Shown here in pieces: positions 34,357 to 47,569 of a DNA stretch of 64,000 nucleotides. Source of the stretch: Muricea muricata (Eukaryota; Cnidaria; Anthozoa; Malacalcyonacea; Plexauridae); NCBI GenBank assembly GCA_963855995.1, contig OY979717.1:71571999-71635998 (forward strand), written 5' to 3'. The position numbers and the translations under genes were made by a program. The stretch's first letter is position 1. Each line of letters begins with the position of its first letter. The notes beneath the pieces are model-generated. The model made no database searches and was not told where the DNA came from. It worked only from the letters and a program-made list of their open reading frames with translations.

Positions 34357-37300
34357 TTAAAAGAAATATTTATCTCGCCCATGTCGTTTGTCGAAACAGT
34401 TGATTATTTGTTCCATGTCAGTAGCAATGGTTCGGTTCGCGTAAGCCCGTCCAATATTAATTAGAGCGATAGAATTCAAGCGTTGCTGGCTCATTACTGA
34501 GCGAAAATAAGTTTTGACGCGTCGCAAGCCACTAAACGACCTTTCAGCCGAACTTGAAGTAGCTGGAATGGATGCCAGAAGGGATGTGACTTTACACAGA
34601 ACAGGCAATAAATCACATAAACCATCCTCAAACATTTTATAGACAACGCCAGCTGCAGTTTTTGCTTGAGAGTTGGATGCATCGATAGAATTTTGGTTCA
34701 TGTCTTTCTCGACTTGCAGAAGATCCTTATTCACACTGTAGAACTCTGCCACCATTTCGAAGTTGCGTTGCAATGGGTTTTCGTTCGGCACAACGTCTCC
34801 TAGAGCACACAAAATTTCTTGGTCGTTTCGGTTAAATCGTGTTTTCATTTCGTTGAGTACTTTGTCAAGGGATCAGTAGAATGTGTTGACGTGATGATGG
34901 GTTTTGGGTGTGGTTACATATTGGGCATTCATAACTGATGTCGATTTACCTAAAAGTGCCTGTAAGCGGCGTGATGGCTTGTTCCGCGGTGACTATGCCT
35001 CTTTGAAAATGAAATCACCACCAATAATTTCCTTTTTTATCTCACGGGAAAAAGTTTCCGCCTTTTTCCACAACAGTTCATAACTCTTTTCGTCACGACA
35101 TTTTTGCAGTGTCTTTATAGTAAGATCAGCATTTCTTTTTGCACTGATCACGTCAATGCTTTTTCCTTGGAGGTACTTGCTTAGACCGTTTGTATTTAAT
35201 AATAACATCTTGAGTAGAATAAGGCCAAACACAAATTCAAAATCACAAACAGCATTAATAAGGGCGCGACTGTCCGTGTACGTCTTTTTATCTTTGTCAC
35301 TTGAAAATATTAGAAGTGCTCTGATAATTTTTCCCATTTGTTCGGAGTCTGGTTTTATTGCTTCCCATCTGCAGGACCATCTCGTTTCACTTAAAGACCT
35401 TAACGTCAGCAAGAGGTGATCATCATCTACCTTCACAGAATTAAACACGGCATGACGTTTCGGACTTCCTTCTAAAAAGTTGTACAGACTCTGTAGTGTC
35501 CCCAGCGCATTTCGTAGCGGTTCAACATCACTCATGGTGTCTTGTAGCGCCAAGTTGAGGATATGTGCATAACAATGAACATAAACTCCTCGTGGCGAAC
35601 ATTCTTTCATTCAAGCTGCTACTCCTTTCCGAACACCACTCATATTTGATGCCCCATCGAAACACTCGCCAACAATATCGTGCAACTTCACGCGATGTTC
35701 GGTTATTACTCTCTTAACAAGTTTGAATAAGACTTCGCCTTCAGTTGATACTGTCGAAAAAAATCTCAGAAATGTTTCTAATGTTTTACCATCCAATACG
35801 TGTCTTAGGCAGATCGATACCTGCTCAGTACGACTGATATCAGACGTCTCGTCCATGATTAGAGAGTAGTTTCGGCTTAACTGTACATCCTGAGTTATTC
35901 GCTGGACAACAAAATGAGATATTATTTCTAATATCTCGTTTTGGAAAGATGGTGACGTCCACTGGGCGTGAAGCTTTAGCTGACTTTGTAGCTTGTCTTT
36001 AAGTCACGGAATGTCGTCGCATCTGAGATTTAATAATTCCAACAGATTTCCTCTGTTTTTGTCGGACCTTTCACCAATACTATTTCTGTCCTCCTTATGT
36101 CCTCGAAAAGCAACGTTTTGTTGTGCGTTATAGAATATACTGGTAATGATTATGCGCAAGTACTCGCGGTTGCGTAGAACATCTTTTTGATGAGACTCCG
36201 TTAACTGTTTTAACACCGACGTTTTGTGCTTTGCGTTGATTTTCGACCCGATCCATTTTGTCATCGCGTCTTTGTGAACAACACTTTTTGCATGCTTCTT
36301 TAGTCTATTGCTTTTTTTCCAATTATCGAAAGTAAACGTCTTATCCCCCATAAATTCTCGACAGGCGAAGCATACAAATTGACAGTGTTCAGCATCAAAG
36401 CTAATCCAAGCAGTGGCGGATCTAGCGTAGGTCAAAATAAATTACTACAGCTCATTCTTGGATATATTTACATTTTAAAACACCTTCAAAGCAATTTTAT
36501 TGGTAAGGTTTTATTCTTTGGAAATTCATAACCAATGACATTGTTATAAAGTTATTTTGAATTTAAAATTGGGCTGCTATAATTTATTTTGACCTACGCT
36601 GGATCCGCGACTAAATCCAGGAATAAGTTTTGTACCACTGAGGATTGAAGTCTCTGCTTCCTTTATCCTTATTGAACTTCCTTCGTGCGTATGTTTTCAA
36701 CACAGGCTGCGAAGGAGAAGACAACGAAAGGCGACTTTGTTGGATATCTGTTCCTGAGCCTTGCATAACACAAGAAACTGTAAAGGAGTTACATGTAGCT
36801 TGCAAGTTGTCGCAGAGAGGTTTATCTGATACTTGTGACGGGGACCTTTCTGACAATTGACAGTGGTTAACAGAAATATCATTAGATGAATCTGGCACAG
36901 CGGAGGACGTTAGTGACTGTTGTGATTGGTTATTGCTTATAATTTTTGTCGAGACTTGCTCTTTGGACCTCTCTGAGCAGTGATTAATAGTAAAATCGTC
37001 AGGTGAACGTGGCGAAATAAAGGCAGCAGTTGAAGACTGAATAATCGACGGGTTGTCGTCCTTCGTTTTTTCTATGTTAGATGAAGTAAATGATAATTTA
37101 TTGTGGCTAAGTGCTCTCGATTCTCGTACTTTGGAGGAAATTATCGACCAAACATTTTCTGCTGAGTCTTCTGGGTTAACGAAAGTGGACAAAGGCCAAT
37201 TAAAATCGTTTGTTGATTCCTTCAGGTCCACGTATTCTTTTGAATTTTTTTCAATTGCGGCAAGGTTGTCTCTCTAGTACTGTGGAAGCAATGGAACTGC

Positions 37301-37582
37301 TTCACATATATTTGCTGTCTTTGCTCATGGATAAACAAGGATCAACTTTGCTGGTCATTACTATGTCAGCTTTTGGACGCTTTGGCGGTGTTTCATTTCT
37401 AACAAAGAAGTTGCCAAGTTGCAACTGTTCGTGTCGACTACATTGCTAAATTTTACTTTCACGCCCTTGTGCACTTTTTCTACATGGCCGCTTTTATAGT
37501 CTGAGTCTATTTCTTTTTTGCACGTTTCGCAAATAACATGCTGCCTGTATCGTCTTTTTCGCAATTGTTCGGGAAGTGACAT
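34357..37582 (-). pseudogene. hAT transposase, ZMYM1-like, with TTF-type zinc finger
   Basis: Starting at 37582 (MSLPEQLRKRRYRQ) there is a short zinc-finger-like N-terminus (ICETCKKEI, later HVEKVH). A Ser-rich linker leads to a TTF-type finger (FNPQWYKTYSWI, then SFDAEHCQFVCFACREFMG). The hAT RNase H-like core includes SLIMDETSDIS (first catalytic Asp), DIVGECFDGASNMSG (second Asp) and HCYAHILNLAL. The C-terminal dimerisation block is SSAERSFSGLRRVKTYFRS. A 203-bp MITE at 36411-36613 splits the finger. Downstream of it the frame is continuous but has four stops (36004, 35611, 34993 and about 34874); upstream there is a frame change near 37360-37230. A dead copy; its terminal repeats were not identified. 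Confidence 0.88.
36411..36613. mobile_element. hAT-type MITE inside the hAT transposase gene
   Basis: The left end CAGTGGCGGATCTAGCGTAG and the right end (read inward TAGTCGCGGATCCAGCGTAG) match over about 34 bp. The 8-bp duplication is AATCCAAG (36403-36410) and AATCCAGG (36614-36621), one mismatch. Removing it joins KTYSWI to SFDAEHC in frame. Confidence 0.85.
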
Positions 37583-37829
37583 GACTAACAATTAACCTAG
37601 TGAAAATTATATGCAATCATAATTTACCCAATTATTTGTAAGTTTATCGAAAGATAATCTTTTACTGCCAAATATTTTGATTTATTGAAATATGTATTTA
37701 CAGGTAACTTCTATATGGAATTGAGTCCAATGTTTATATTTTTCATGGCATATAAAAATAATAACACATGTTAATAACACATTCAGATTCTTGCAGAGTT
37801 TGCATAATACATGAGTTTCGGGTCCATAA

Positions 37830-37976
37830 CAGGGCTGGTAGATTGCCTGCATAAATAGCCAATATTGTAATAATGCTCATTGTTTTCCTTTGTATTTGCC
37901 TTTTGTTCTCTTTGTCATTTTGATGTACTAATGACGGTTTAATTGGCTTATTTATTCATGAAATCTACCAACCCTG
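37830..37976. mobile_element. hAT-type MITE with perfect 8-bp TSD
   Basis: Ends CAGGGCTGGTAGATT and its near-complement AATCTACCAACCCTG; duplication GTCCATAA at 37822-37829 and 37977-37984. Its termini differ from those of the MITE at 36411. Confidence 0.9.
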
Positions 37977-38323
37977 GTCCATAACGTAATAAACAAATTA
38001 ACATTTGAATTAACGCGTTGTTCTGCATTAAATGCACTCAGTACACTTAGTTCACTTGTTTTCGCTATATTATTATTGTCATCATATATAATTACCAGGT
38101 ATATGCAGACGTAGTCGTACAATTCACAAGAGTTAAGATGCGCTTCGTCTTAGCATAGTTAATATAATGGGAGGGTTTGGAAGCCCCGGTCACGTGCCCA
38201 AATATGTCGTGTTTTCTCTGACGTCACTGCTATAGTGCACACCTGCTATCAATTTATTATAAGGTATTATGCAAATTTCTGGTTCATTCGTTAAAAATGT
38301 AAATTTTGCATAGTTTTTCGACG

Positions 38324-41277
38324 ATGCCCGGGGCAAACTGCTCTATTTTTGGTTGCGGAACTGATAGACGGCATAGTGAAGTCGGGATCTTTAGGATTCT
38401 AGCAGGAAAAGATGAGAAATCAAAAGAAATTCATGACGCATGGATAAAGGTCATAACACGAGATCGTGTTGTTGATGATAACTTTCGCAAGCAAATCGAT
38501 TCTGGCAACGTTTATGTATGCGAGAGACATTTTAAGAAAGAAGAAATCGAATGTCGTGAGTATTAAGCTATGATCTTTGCTTATTTATATTATTTTCAAA
38601 CCAGAATAAACCAAGTCGAGCGGGAGGTCATGTCGCATATCAAACAATGCTTCGTTGTTGACACACGAATGCCTCGTGAATATTAAATCTTGACACCGGC
38701 TTGACTGTGCTTAATATTTAAATAATCTGATTATTTAAATTAGATTCTTTTGACGTTGACATATGACATTGTTTCGAAAATTTCATAATAATATTATTCA
38801 GAGTTTGTGTATTTATTTACAGCTGGTAAACTTAAACGCCTTGTTGTTGGGGCTGTTCCGACGCAAAACCTGCCAATAAAAAGTATTTCCCCGTCTCCCG
38901 TTACAACGAGACGAGAACTTGTGCGACCTGAATTAGCAGTAGCCGTACCTGTAGTTTACAGAAACATTGAACAGTTCAAGAAAAAGATTTTGGTGTTAAA
39001 ATTACACGGATGGTCTAAGACTGAGGGCAATGATGTTAATAATGATGTGCTATTTAAACTGTTCGACCAAACCCATGTCTTACCAAAATTGTCCTTGCGT
39101 TTAGACTCTGGGTTAAATTTTACCGTTGGAGCTTTCAATTGGTTGCTTCCAGACAACCATTTCGTGTACGCCACCATGAAACGGTCCATGCAACACACTC
39201 AGCTCACATCTGTTATTTCAACTTTGGAGGGGCTGACAGTTTGTGAGGGACTTGCTAATAATGAAATAACAAGCCCATTTATTTGTGACCCTAGTACCAC
39301 CAGAAATCCAACTCAAATAATTGGCCACACTGTGCCCATTAGACCAGAAGAATACAAAGGGAGTGATGTACCATTTGAAGCCACTGTCTTCATCAGAGCT
39401 CAGGATTGTGAGGTATTAACCAACAGTCATCACTGCTCAACATGTGTAGATACTGAGAAGAGCATCACTCAGAGAAAGGAAAGGTCAGAAAAGAAAATGT
39501 TTGAACCAGTTAAAGATAAAGCACCCTTAACTACAACCAGCAAGAGTAGACTAGTAGCTACCGTCCAAAAGCAACGTCTTCTCTGCAATCAACTCCAGAG
39601 TCGTTTGACAGACCTAGAAAAGGAAATTTCTAAAAACAGCATTTCTGTTGATAAGACGTTTGAGAAAGATATATTCTCTATTATGGCTGACTGCAGTGAT
39701 GAAGATGTTTCACCTCACATGAAATTTTTCTGGGAGCAGCAGAGAAAGTTACTCCAAACACCTACTTTTGGTCGTCGTTACCATCCCCACCTCATCCGCT
39801 ATTGTTTATCCCTTCATGCTAAGTCACCTGCAGTGTATCGCGAATTACGGGACTTTAAAGTCTTAGTTCTTCCAAGTGAAAGGACATTAAGGGATTATCG
39901 TAATTTTTTCAAACCACAACAAGGTTTTAATTCAGATAATATTGAAAGACTTAAGGACATGACAAATGGATACTTTGACATTCAGAGGTATGTGGTCATT
40001 GCGTTTGATGAGATGAAGATCCAGTCAAAATTAGTCTTCAACAAATTTACCAATGAACTTACTGGATTTGTTGACCTGGGGGAAGAGGAACTGAATACAA
40101 GCAGTTTTGGTAGTCATGTACTGGCTACTCATGCTCTTGTATTTTTTGTTCGAGGTACTGCAACTGACCTGAAGTATTCTCTGGCCTACTTCTTGACCAA
40201 AGACGTTACGTCATACCAGATAATGCCTCTTTTTTGGAAGTCTATATCTGTGTTAGAACTGGTATGTAACCTGTGGGTTTGTGCAGCGGTGTGTGATGGT
40301 GCCTCCCCAAATCGCCTGTTTTTTCAACTCCATGCTAACACAGAAATAGACGGTGTTATAAATTGGACATGCAATCTCTTCGCACCTGACAGAAAAATTT
40401 ATTTTTTTCTGACCCCCCTCATTTGGTGAAAACAGCCAGGAACTGTTTGTTCAACTCAGGTAGTGGGAAGTGTACTCGCTACATGTGGAGCAATGGGAAA
40501 TATATGCTGTGAGACCACATTGCTCAATTATATTTTTCTGATCTTGATTGTGGTTTACACCAGTTGGCGAAGTTGACAGCTGATCACATCAATTTGAAAT
40601 CATTTTCAAAGATGAAAGTTAGCTATGCTGTCCAGGTGTTAAGTAACACTGTTTCTGAAGCCCTCCGTCGTCATTATCCATTTGGCGAAGCAGATGAAAC
40701 TGCCAAATTCTGCAAAATGATGAATGGCTTTTTTGACTGTGCAAATGTCCGATCCTCCACAGAGTCCTTACGAAAGCGCAATGATTTTCTGGCTCCCTAT
40801 CGACACACAAATGATGAGCGGTTCAAATGGTTAGAAGACACCTTCATTAAATACTTGGAGGATTGGAAATCGGCAGTTAATTCAAGAGAAGGGCGATATA
40901 ACCCTGATGAAAAAGGCCGGATGTTTCTAAGTTTGCAAACCTTTCAGGGCTTGAAGATGTCAGTAAGTTCGCTAATTGGGGTTGTCAAGTTTCTCCTTGA
41001 GCAAGGTTTTGAATTTGTCTTGACAGAGCGATTCTGTCAAGATGACCTTGAAGAGTACTTTGGTTACCAACGAGCTCAGGGCAGGAGAAGTGACAACCCA
41101 TCTGCTGCTGAATTTGGGTACAACGACATGCGAATTGCTGTTTTGAGGGATATAGCACCATCAACAGTTGAAGGTAATGTTGCAGGGAGGCATTCTGGGA
41201 AACGTCAAAAGTGGTTCAGTGTCAGTGATGAACTCTTGCCAAAACGAAAATTGAGCAAAAAGCAATCGAAAGAATAG
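38324..41277 (+). pseudogene. P-element THAP transposase (recently inactivated)
   Basis: Exon 1 is 38324-38555. The ATG giving MPGANCSIFGCGTDRR starts a THAP zinc finger (C-x4-C, then VCERHF as C-x2-H). The donor is GTGAGT at 38556; the acceptor TTTACAG gives exon 2 from 38823, and the join reads PGKLKRLVVGAVP, which is in phase. Exon 2 has a coiled coil (VQKQRLLCNQLQSRLTDLEK), FGRRYHPHLIRYCLSLHAKS, VVIAFDEMKIQ (catalytic Asp), VCDGASPNR (second Asp), a GTP-binding-like insertion region, and the acidic C-terminal block DDLEEYFGYQRAQGRRSDNP. Two lesions: a frameshift in the T-run at about 40402 and a TGA at about 40510-40512 (a Trp codon by context). All else is intact. The protein would cut at the CATAG ends. 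Confidence 0.9.
38556..38822 (+). other. Intron of P transposase gene
   Basis: GTGAGT donor, TTATTTACAG acceptor. Phase 1: the last base of exon 1 and the first two of exon 2 form a Pro codon. Confidence 0.85.
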
Positions 41278-41349
41278 ACTATAAATGGTAACACTTTTGG
41301 CATGTAGTAATATTTTGTTGATAATTATAAAAATTGGGATAGACAATAA

Positions 41350-41600
41350 GTGGTAATTCTTTACAATATAATAAAATGCATAAGGTGAGGCTGGTTTACA
41401 CAGCCAAAGTTTCTGTGACCAAGGTACACAGTTAGCCAGTTTGGTCACAGTAGGTAAATTAACAGATATTTTAAGACAATCGCTACTTTAAAGTTTTTTG
41501 ACCAAAGTTGTTGAACACAAACTTTTGTCAGAAACTTCGGCTGTGTAAATTAGCCTTAGCTCATGCACTTTATTTCATTGTAAGAACTACCATGTATTAC
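41350..41600. mobile_element. Foldback MITE downstream of P transposase
   Basis: Imperfect arms; best block GGCTGGTTTACACAGCCAAA with complement near 41535-41555, extended outward through AATAAAATGCAT/ATGCACTTTATT. Inserted 70 bp after the transposase stop. Confidence 0.65.
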
Positions 41601-41759
41601 ATTGCATTGATTATGGTAGCACAGCAATTGATTTTCCTATTCACCTGACCACAAACAAAGTGAGTTAACCAATTGCTAATACTTGAAATGTTGATTATAT
41701 TAAGTAAATGGCTACTATATACAATAATCACTAAATGGTATGATTTTTAGCTACTATAT

Positions 41760-42008
<249 letters not shown>

Positions 42009-42210
42009 TTGTAGAATCAGAGGTCAAACATGGAATATTCAACAAAAAATTTGATTTTTAAGCAATTTTTTTAAAAGAAATCTCTATAGGAAGATAATTG
42101 TTTACTCGCTATCTATCGAGGAATAGATAGCGAGTAGAGTAACCAATCAAATTACAGCATTTGCAATACTATACTAGTATGATTCTACTAAATATATATA
42201 TATATATATA

Positions 42211-42461
<251 letters not shown>

Positions 42462-42559
42462 AATATCCAGTTTTGAATCATATAAATAGAGTGCTCAATA
42501 CCGTAGTAGAGCGTGTAGAGAAGAAGAAAAGACAACCTTGAATTACTTCATAAATTTTA

Positions 42560-42615
42560 TTCACTACAATATTGTTTCGTATGGCAAGCAAGGCTTGCCA
42601 CACTCGTCAGGTGAA
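42560..42615 (-). ncRNA. Hammerhead ribozyme (PLE relic)
   Basis: On minus: TTCAC (stem I), CTGACGA (core; position 7 is variable), stem II TGTGGCAAGC/GCTTGCCATA, GAAA, CAATATTG stem III, GTA, GTGAA closing stem I perfectly. Confidence 0.8.
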
Positions 42616-42756
42616 AATCGCGTTTGTTATTGCTTCTAGAGACACTTGAGACGTTATATATTTACATGGTTAGCGTTGGTGAGATGTTAGGTTTAGAATT
42701 ACAGTAAAGACGGATATCTATTGGCTAGAGAGGAGGAATTTCTTCCGATGTCTGAA

Positions 42757-42811
42757 GAACCTGACGAGTGTGGCAAGCCTTGCTTGCCATACGAAACAAT
42801 ATTGTAGTGAA
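42757..42811 (+). ncRNA. Hammerhead-like core, stem I degraded
   Basis: It has the same core, stem II and stem III as 42560-42615. The 5' strand of stem I (GAAC) pairs poorly with GTGAA, so this copy is probably inactive. Confidence 0.55.
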
Positions 42812-42846
42812 TAAAATTTATGAAGTAATTCAAGGTTGTCTTTTCT

Positions 42847-43085
<239 letters not shown>

Positions 43086-43164
43086 CTTGTTAGTTATAGC
43101 TGATCTACACTAGTTATGACATTATTTATATATCTATAAAATGTTGGTATCAATACAAAGTTTA

Positions 43165-44607
43165 TTAATTCTCATTGTTTTTCTTTAATTCTTTTCGTAA
43201 AGCTTTCTTTTGAGATGCATTAAGACTAAGTTTATATTTATTAGCAATGTCTTTTGCAAAAGAAAAACACCTGACTTTTATGTACAGCTTTATAAAGTTT
43301 TCCAAACACAATGAGTTGCATTCTTTGGAAATTTCATTGTCACAATTGTTTACAATGTTGTTCCACAGGCCATTAACAGATGCCAAAGATAAAACTTCAT
43401 TCACCATTGTTTCAACTGGAAGATGTGTCATCATTTCTTTATCGGTATTATTTAAAAATGTCAATTCACATGCCTCAGCTATGCTTACAATCCAAGGATG
43501 GGGTGACCAGAGTCCACCTCTTGAAATGGAAGCAATATATGGGTTGAGCTCAGTGTCAACCCTCATTGACAGCATCAGTGCCTGGATTTCTTTATTTCGG
43601 GCTGAATCACACCGTTGGCAGTTTTTGCTCTTCTGGTAAAGTGAACGTACAATATAACCAGACAAATATGACAAGGGACCCAACTCTTAAGCAGACAAAG
43701 ACACATGACCTTTTTTCTGAAATTTTAAAAAAATACAGTATATACTTTGAGATTTGTTTGTTCCTTCATTGCCAGTAGAGCTATACAACTATGACTACAC
43801 AGCTATACTTTAACCCATTTGTCTCTAAAACTGGTTAAGAAAGGCTCTATTAGTATGCTCATGTCGTTAACGAAATACTTGTTTAAATGTTTAAATTGTA
43901 ATATATTCAATACCTAAGCACTTGATGTATGGATGTCTTCCACGAATGCAACCAGACGTTGAGGAAGATGAATAAGCATCAGGAAAACAACCTTTTGGTC
44001 CGTACATGGGTCAAAGTATTCTTTCCAGTAAGCAGTTGTGTTGCCATAAAATTGCTCCAGCAGCTGGTTATGATTTTTTCGCCTTTTAAATTTTGACAAG
44101 ATGGTGTTGAGGAACTTGACAAATGAGTCACTGAGTTGAAGCTTCAAGACCTCCGCAATCTGTTCTTCCTTGTAAAGCCTTTCATTTGTCAAGTGTTGGC
44201 CAATATCACCGATCAATTCTTTAATTTTCTCACCTGACACAACTTGCATAGGTTCATGAACAGAACGAGAACTTTGGCCTTGCTCATTGGGGTGTTTGCT
44301 ATTGCGGTGTCTCGTCAGACCACCTTTCGATTTGCAAATTTTGCTGCAAAAATCGCACGGAAAATGCTTCCTACCCTCAACCTGTGAGAAAAAAAAACAG
44401 CGTTTATATATAATATTTTATCGCACAATTCGCACGCCAAGTAGTGAAAATATATGATCAAATATTCAATTCAGAGTTTCATACCTCTTCAAGTGAGTCC
44501 TGAACTTCGACCTCAATTTCTTTCGTACTCAATTCAAGTAGAGCGATCGTCTGATCAAAATCGGCTGCTTGCCCCAAAACATCTTCACAAACATCTGTCA
44601 CTTCCAT
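43165..44607 (-). pseudogene. C2H2 zinc-finger accessory gene of the P element (three exons)
   Basis: Exon 1 (44607-44485): ATG giving MEVTDVCEDVLGQAADFDQT, donor GTATGA. Exon 2 (44381-43914) after TTCTCACAG: VEGRKHFPCDFCSKICKSKG then LTRHRNSKH, one C2H2 finger (C-x2-C-x12-H-x4-H), followed by a helical region (YKEEQIAEVLKLQLSDSF). It ends in a TAG at a GTATTG donor, where one C-to-T change would explain the stop. Exon 3 (43683-43165) reads LSYLSGYIVRSLYQKSKNCQ and GGLWSPHPWIVSIAEACE. That YxxGY...C..C...GGL..P layout recalls the C-terminal domain of THAP9/P-type transposases. Exon junctions are in phase. The gene faces the transposase within the same terminal repeats. I infer a DNA-binding partner or regulator of transposition; a host gene captured by the element is the alternative. 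Confidence 0.7.
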
Positions 44608-45036
44608 ATCTAGCAGTGCTATATGCAGCTACAAATGAAATCTTTCGATAAAGTCCTCTTTCATGCACTTGGCGAAACAATGTTCTTTATGAGCTCGTGA
44701 TCTGTGATTGTATTGTAACGTGACACCATAGCTATGACACCCGATACTCCATACGTATGCACAGGAACAACAAAAGGCCGCTCGCGAGTAGCTATTCTTT
44801 TTATACATGCTTTTAACAATCCCAGACAATAATCAATCTTCGTATTTTGCAAAAGATTCGCGAAACTATCGAAAAAAATCATATTTTGAAATTGCTACTA
44901 TTAGATTGTATTACAAAATCACTCATTTGTGCACTATAAGAGGTCACGTGGGGTACTTCACAACATATTAAGACAAAGGTCACGTGTCCGTTTGATGTTT
45001 GCCGGCCTTCCAAACCCTCCCATTATATTAACTATG

Positions 45037-45925
45037 GTCTTAGAAACTTGGAAATTCAACAAAAAGTTGTTTGTTTGTCCGGAAATCGCGATACTTCATG
45101 TTACTGTCATGTATATACATACATGCGAATTCGAATTCGATCGTTCTGGGTTTGCTAAGGATTCGTAAAAAAACCCGTTGAAAAAGCTACAGCAGTGCGA
45201 CCTCACATGGGTATATTCAAAAACTGTTCAAGTCTGATTGGGGAACAAACAAGAATTTTTATCCAGCTTGCTAAATTCCTTTTGCCCGAATCGTTGGGGA
45301 TCAGTTGCCCGAATGACGAAATATTCAAAAATTGGGGAGGCAGTTGCCCCTCTTGCTCCCCAGCTCGTACGCCTATGAATTTAGATTAAGGAAAGGAGAT
45401 TAAAACTGAAGCAAATGAGCACTAAATTGCTTTTCATGTCTTTGTTAAATGCAGTTTACACAGATTAGAGCAGCGTTTATAGATCATCTTCGACACAGCC
45501 TTTTGCACGCAGTACAGCACACCTTTGGTGAATGTGATGATGTTTAGGAATACTGATTTCCATTTAAATATCACGAACTGATCATTAACACATCTGTCCA
45601 GACTGTTTATGCTAAAATTACGTTTCAACGTTAATTTGACACCACAATCTCTCACTCTGTCTTTATCAAATTTTCAGTTCTTGTGAGCTCATTTACAATG
45701 TTATGCTTATTTTGACGACAAAATTATAGTTATTTGGAACTAGAAATTGTCGTCTCAATTCTCAAAGACCCTTCATTATTCAGGGTAACCATTTTTCCTC
45801 TAACTCGATTTAAATCTTTGGGACAGCAAAAACTAACATTGCCAAAATTGGGAAATATTGCAAAGAAAAAAACAAAAAATGTTAGTAGCACTTGCAAACA
45901 TAATGTGCATGTCTGAGTATCTACA
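45037..45925. other. Non-coding, no recognised gene
   Basis: Short ORFs only; none carries a known motif. Confidence 0.4.
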
Positions 45926-45933
45926 TTAGGTTC

Positions 45934-45990
45934 TTATTCTGAGGAAGGCCTTGTCAAGTGGCCGAAAATTTATATTTTAGTTAAGTTATT
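45934..45990 (+). ncRNA. Hammerhead-like relic (degenerate)
   Basis: TTCTGAGGA, a GGCC/GGCC stem II and GAAA are in hammerhead order and spacing, similar to the minus strand near 25005-25035 (CTGATGATGGCC...GGGCCGAAA). No convincing stem III or stem I. Probably an old PLE 3' end. Confidence 0.35.
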
Positions 45991-46030
45991 CACAATAAAT
46001 CTTCTATCGCAGCCAACTCGTTGTCTCTTT

Positions 46031-46184
<154 letters not shown>

Positions 46185-46283
46185 GTTACGAAAAGTAGCA
46201 TATATATGACTGGAACTAAAAGAGCGCTCAATACCGGAGAAAGTAGAGCGTAAAACACAAGGAACAGACAAGTTTTTGCTGCT

Positions 46284-46326
46284 GTCGCTACCCTGGGTTT
46301 CACGCACTAGGCGATCATCAGTCGCC
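46284..46326 (-). ncRNA. Hammerhead core, minus copy (stem I unpaired)
   Basis: Same core as the + copy, but the 5' strand before CTGATGA is GGCGA, which does not pair with GCGAC, so cleavage is doubtful. Confidence 0.5.
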
Positions 46327-46363
46327 TGATGATCGCCTAGTGCGTGAAACCCAGGGTAGCGAC
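46321..46363 (+). ncRNA. Hammerhead ribozyme, plus copy
   Basis: GTCGC, CTGATGA, CGC/GCG stem II, GAAA, CCCAGGG stem III with CAG loop, GTA, GCGAC. Stem I pairs perfectly (GTCGC with GCGAC). Predicted cleavage follows 46358. Confidence 0.8.
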
Positions 46364-46387
46364 AGCAGCAAAAACTTGTCTGTTCCT

Positions 46388-46389
<2 letters not shown>

Positions 46390-46486
<97 letters not shown>

Positions 46487-46498
46487 GTATATATATAT
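46390..46498. repeat. (TA)n microsatellite
   Basis: A TA tract with GTATATATATG interruptions near its right end. Confidence 0.95.
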
Positions 46499-46737
46499 AC
46501 TTGCACTTATTAACTTAGCACCACATGTAAATATACACTTGTATCAGGTTTCAAACTCACCTCACATTTTAGCGTTCCTTAGGCTATTATAATTTATCCG
46601 TCGAAGGCTATAGTCTGATAGCCGAAAGCTCGTAATAAAAATAAATATTTTAAAGTCAGAGAACGTTTTCTTAATTTGAATGGGTTCAATAATGTCCATC
46701 CTTCAAAAGCTCACTTCAGAAATTTGTCAACACGATT

Positions 46738-47130
46738 ATTTGATCCTTAGGATATTCATTAAATCTAAAATCCGTAGTATAAACAACCGGCTGCTGCCTT
46801 TAGTTAACAAGCTATCAATTTTTAGATCCCAATTGCAGGGATCCTCTTGAAATGTTAATCCAAGAAGATTGAGCTGAGGCATTCGTACAGTTGATAGCAT
46901 TTGAGGTGTTATCGGTTTGCTTGCCGTACTTCGTACAACCATATCCTTTGTTTTCGTCAGATTCAATGTCATACGATTATTCAGCGTCCAACTTTTTATA
47001 TCATTTACTTCAATATAGGAAGGCATCACAGTTTGCTTCAAAAGTAACACTCGAATTAGTTTCATCAGCAAACTTACTTAACAAATTTCCTTCCAGGTGC
47101 ACTTGACGTATGTCCTGGTCTGTGGCAAAT
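46738..47130 (-). pseudogene. LINE reverse transcriptase fragment (palm, after the FADD site)
   Basis: The minus strand reads LSKFADETNSS (decayed FADD catalytic box), VNDIKSWTLNNRMTLNLTKT, then KPITPQML and LNLLGLTFQEDPCNWDLKID. This is the second half of a CR1/Jockey-like RT. The first half lies at 47570-47760 on the same strand. Confidence 0.75.
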
Positions 47131-47569
47131 GTTTAGGACTTTTGTGCTTCGCTGTGATTTGTCAATTTTTACGAATTATGAAATCGACAAAAAACATGAA
47201 CGACAAAGTGAACGTGTAACACTTGTGTCTATTTATAACAATATTTTTCGACTCTACTACAATTAATACATGGTTTATTAAGCTTATCGGGGGAAAAGAT
47301 TTTCAAAGTTACACCCATATCGATTTAAGAGAAATACGTACGTTATTTAATGCATAAAATGTCGGTATTGAAGCAGCAATTTGTAATTTTTCGTGGCGCC
47401 ACTGACAGATGGCAACATGAAGTTGTGTATTACACTATTTTTTTCATCTTAGACGTCGTTTTTATGTCTGAATTTCTGTTCTATTCGGTGGATACCTTTT
47501 TGAAGACTATTGACTGTGAACTATATGGACTACAGTGGCTGGAGTTGAACAAAATAGGTACAAAACGAA
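47131..47569. other. Sequence separating two halves of one RT
   Basis: GGTCTGTGGCAAATGTTTA at about 47117 recurs inverted at about 47583, so this 440-bp piece may be an inverted-repeat insertion into the LINE. No gene was recognised. Confidence 0.4.

Noticed and set aside
38956..39198. Minus-strand ORF inside the P transposase exon
   Set aside because: Shadow of the transposase frame.
40395..40520. Programmed frameshift in the P transposase at the T-run
   Set aside because: A second lesion (TGA about 110 bp later) makes simple decay more likely; no pseudoknot or slippery site of known type was seen.
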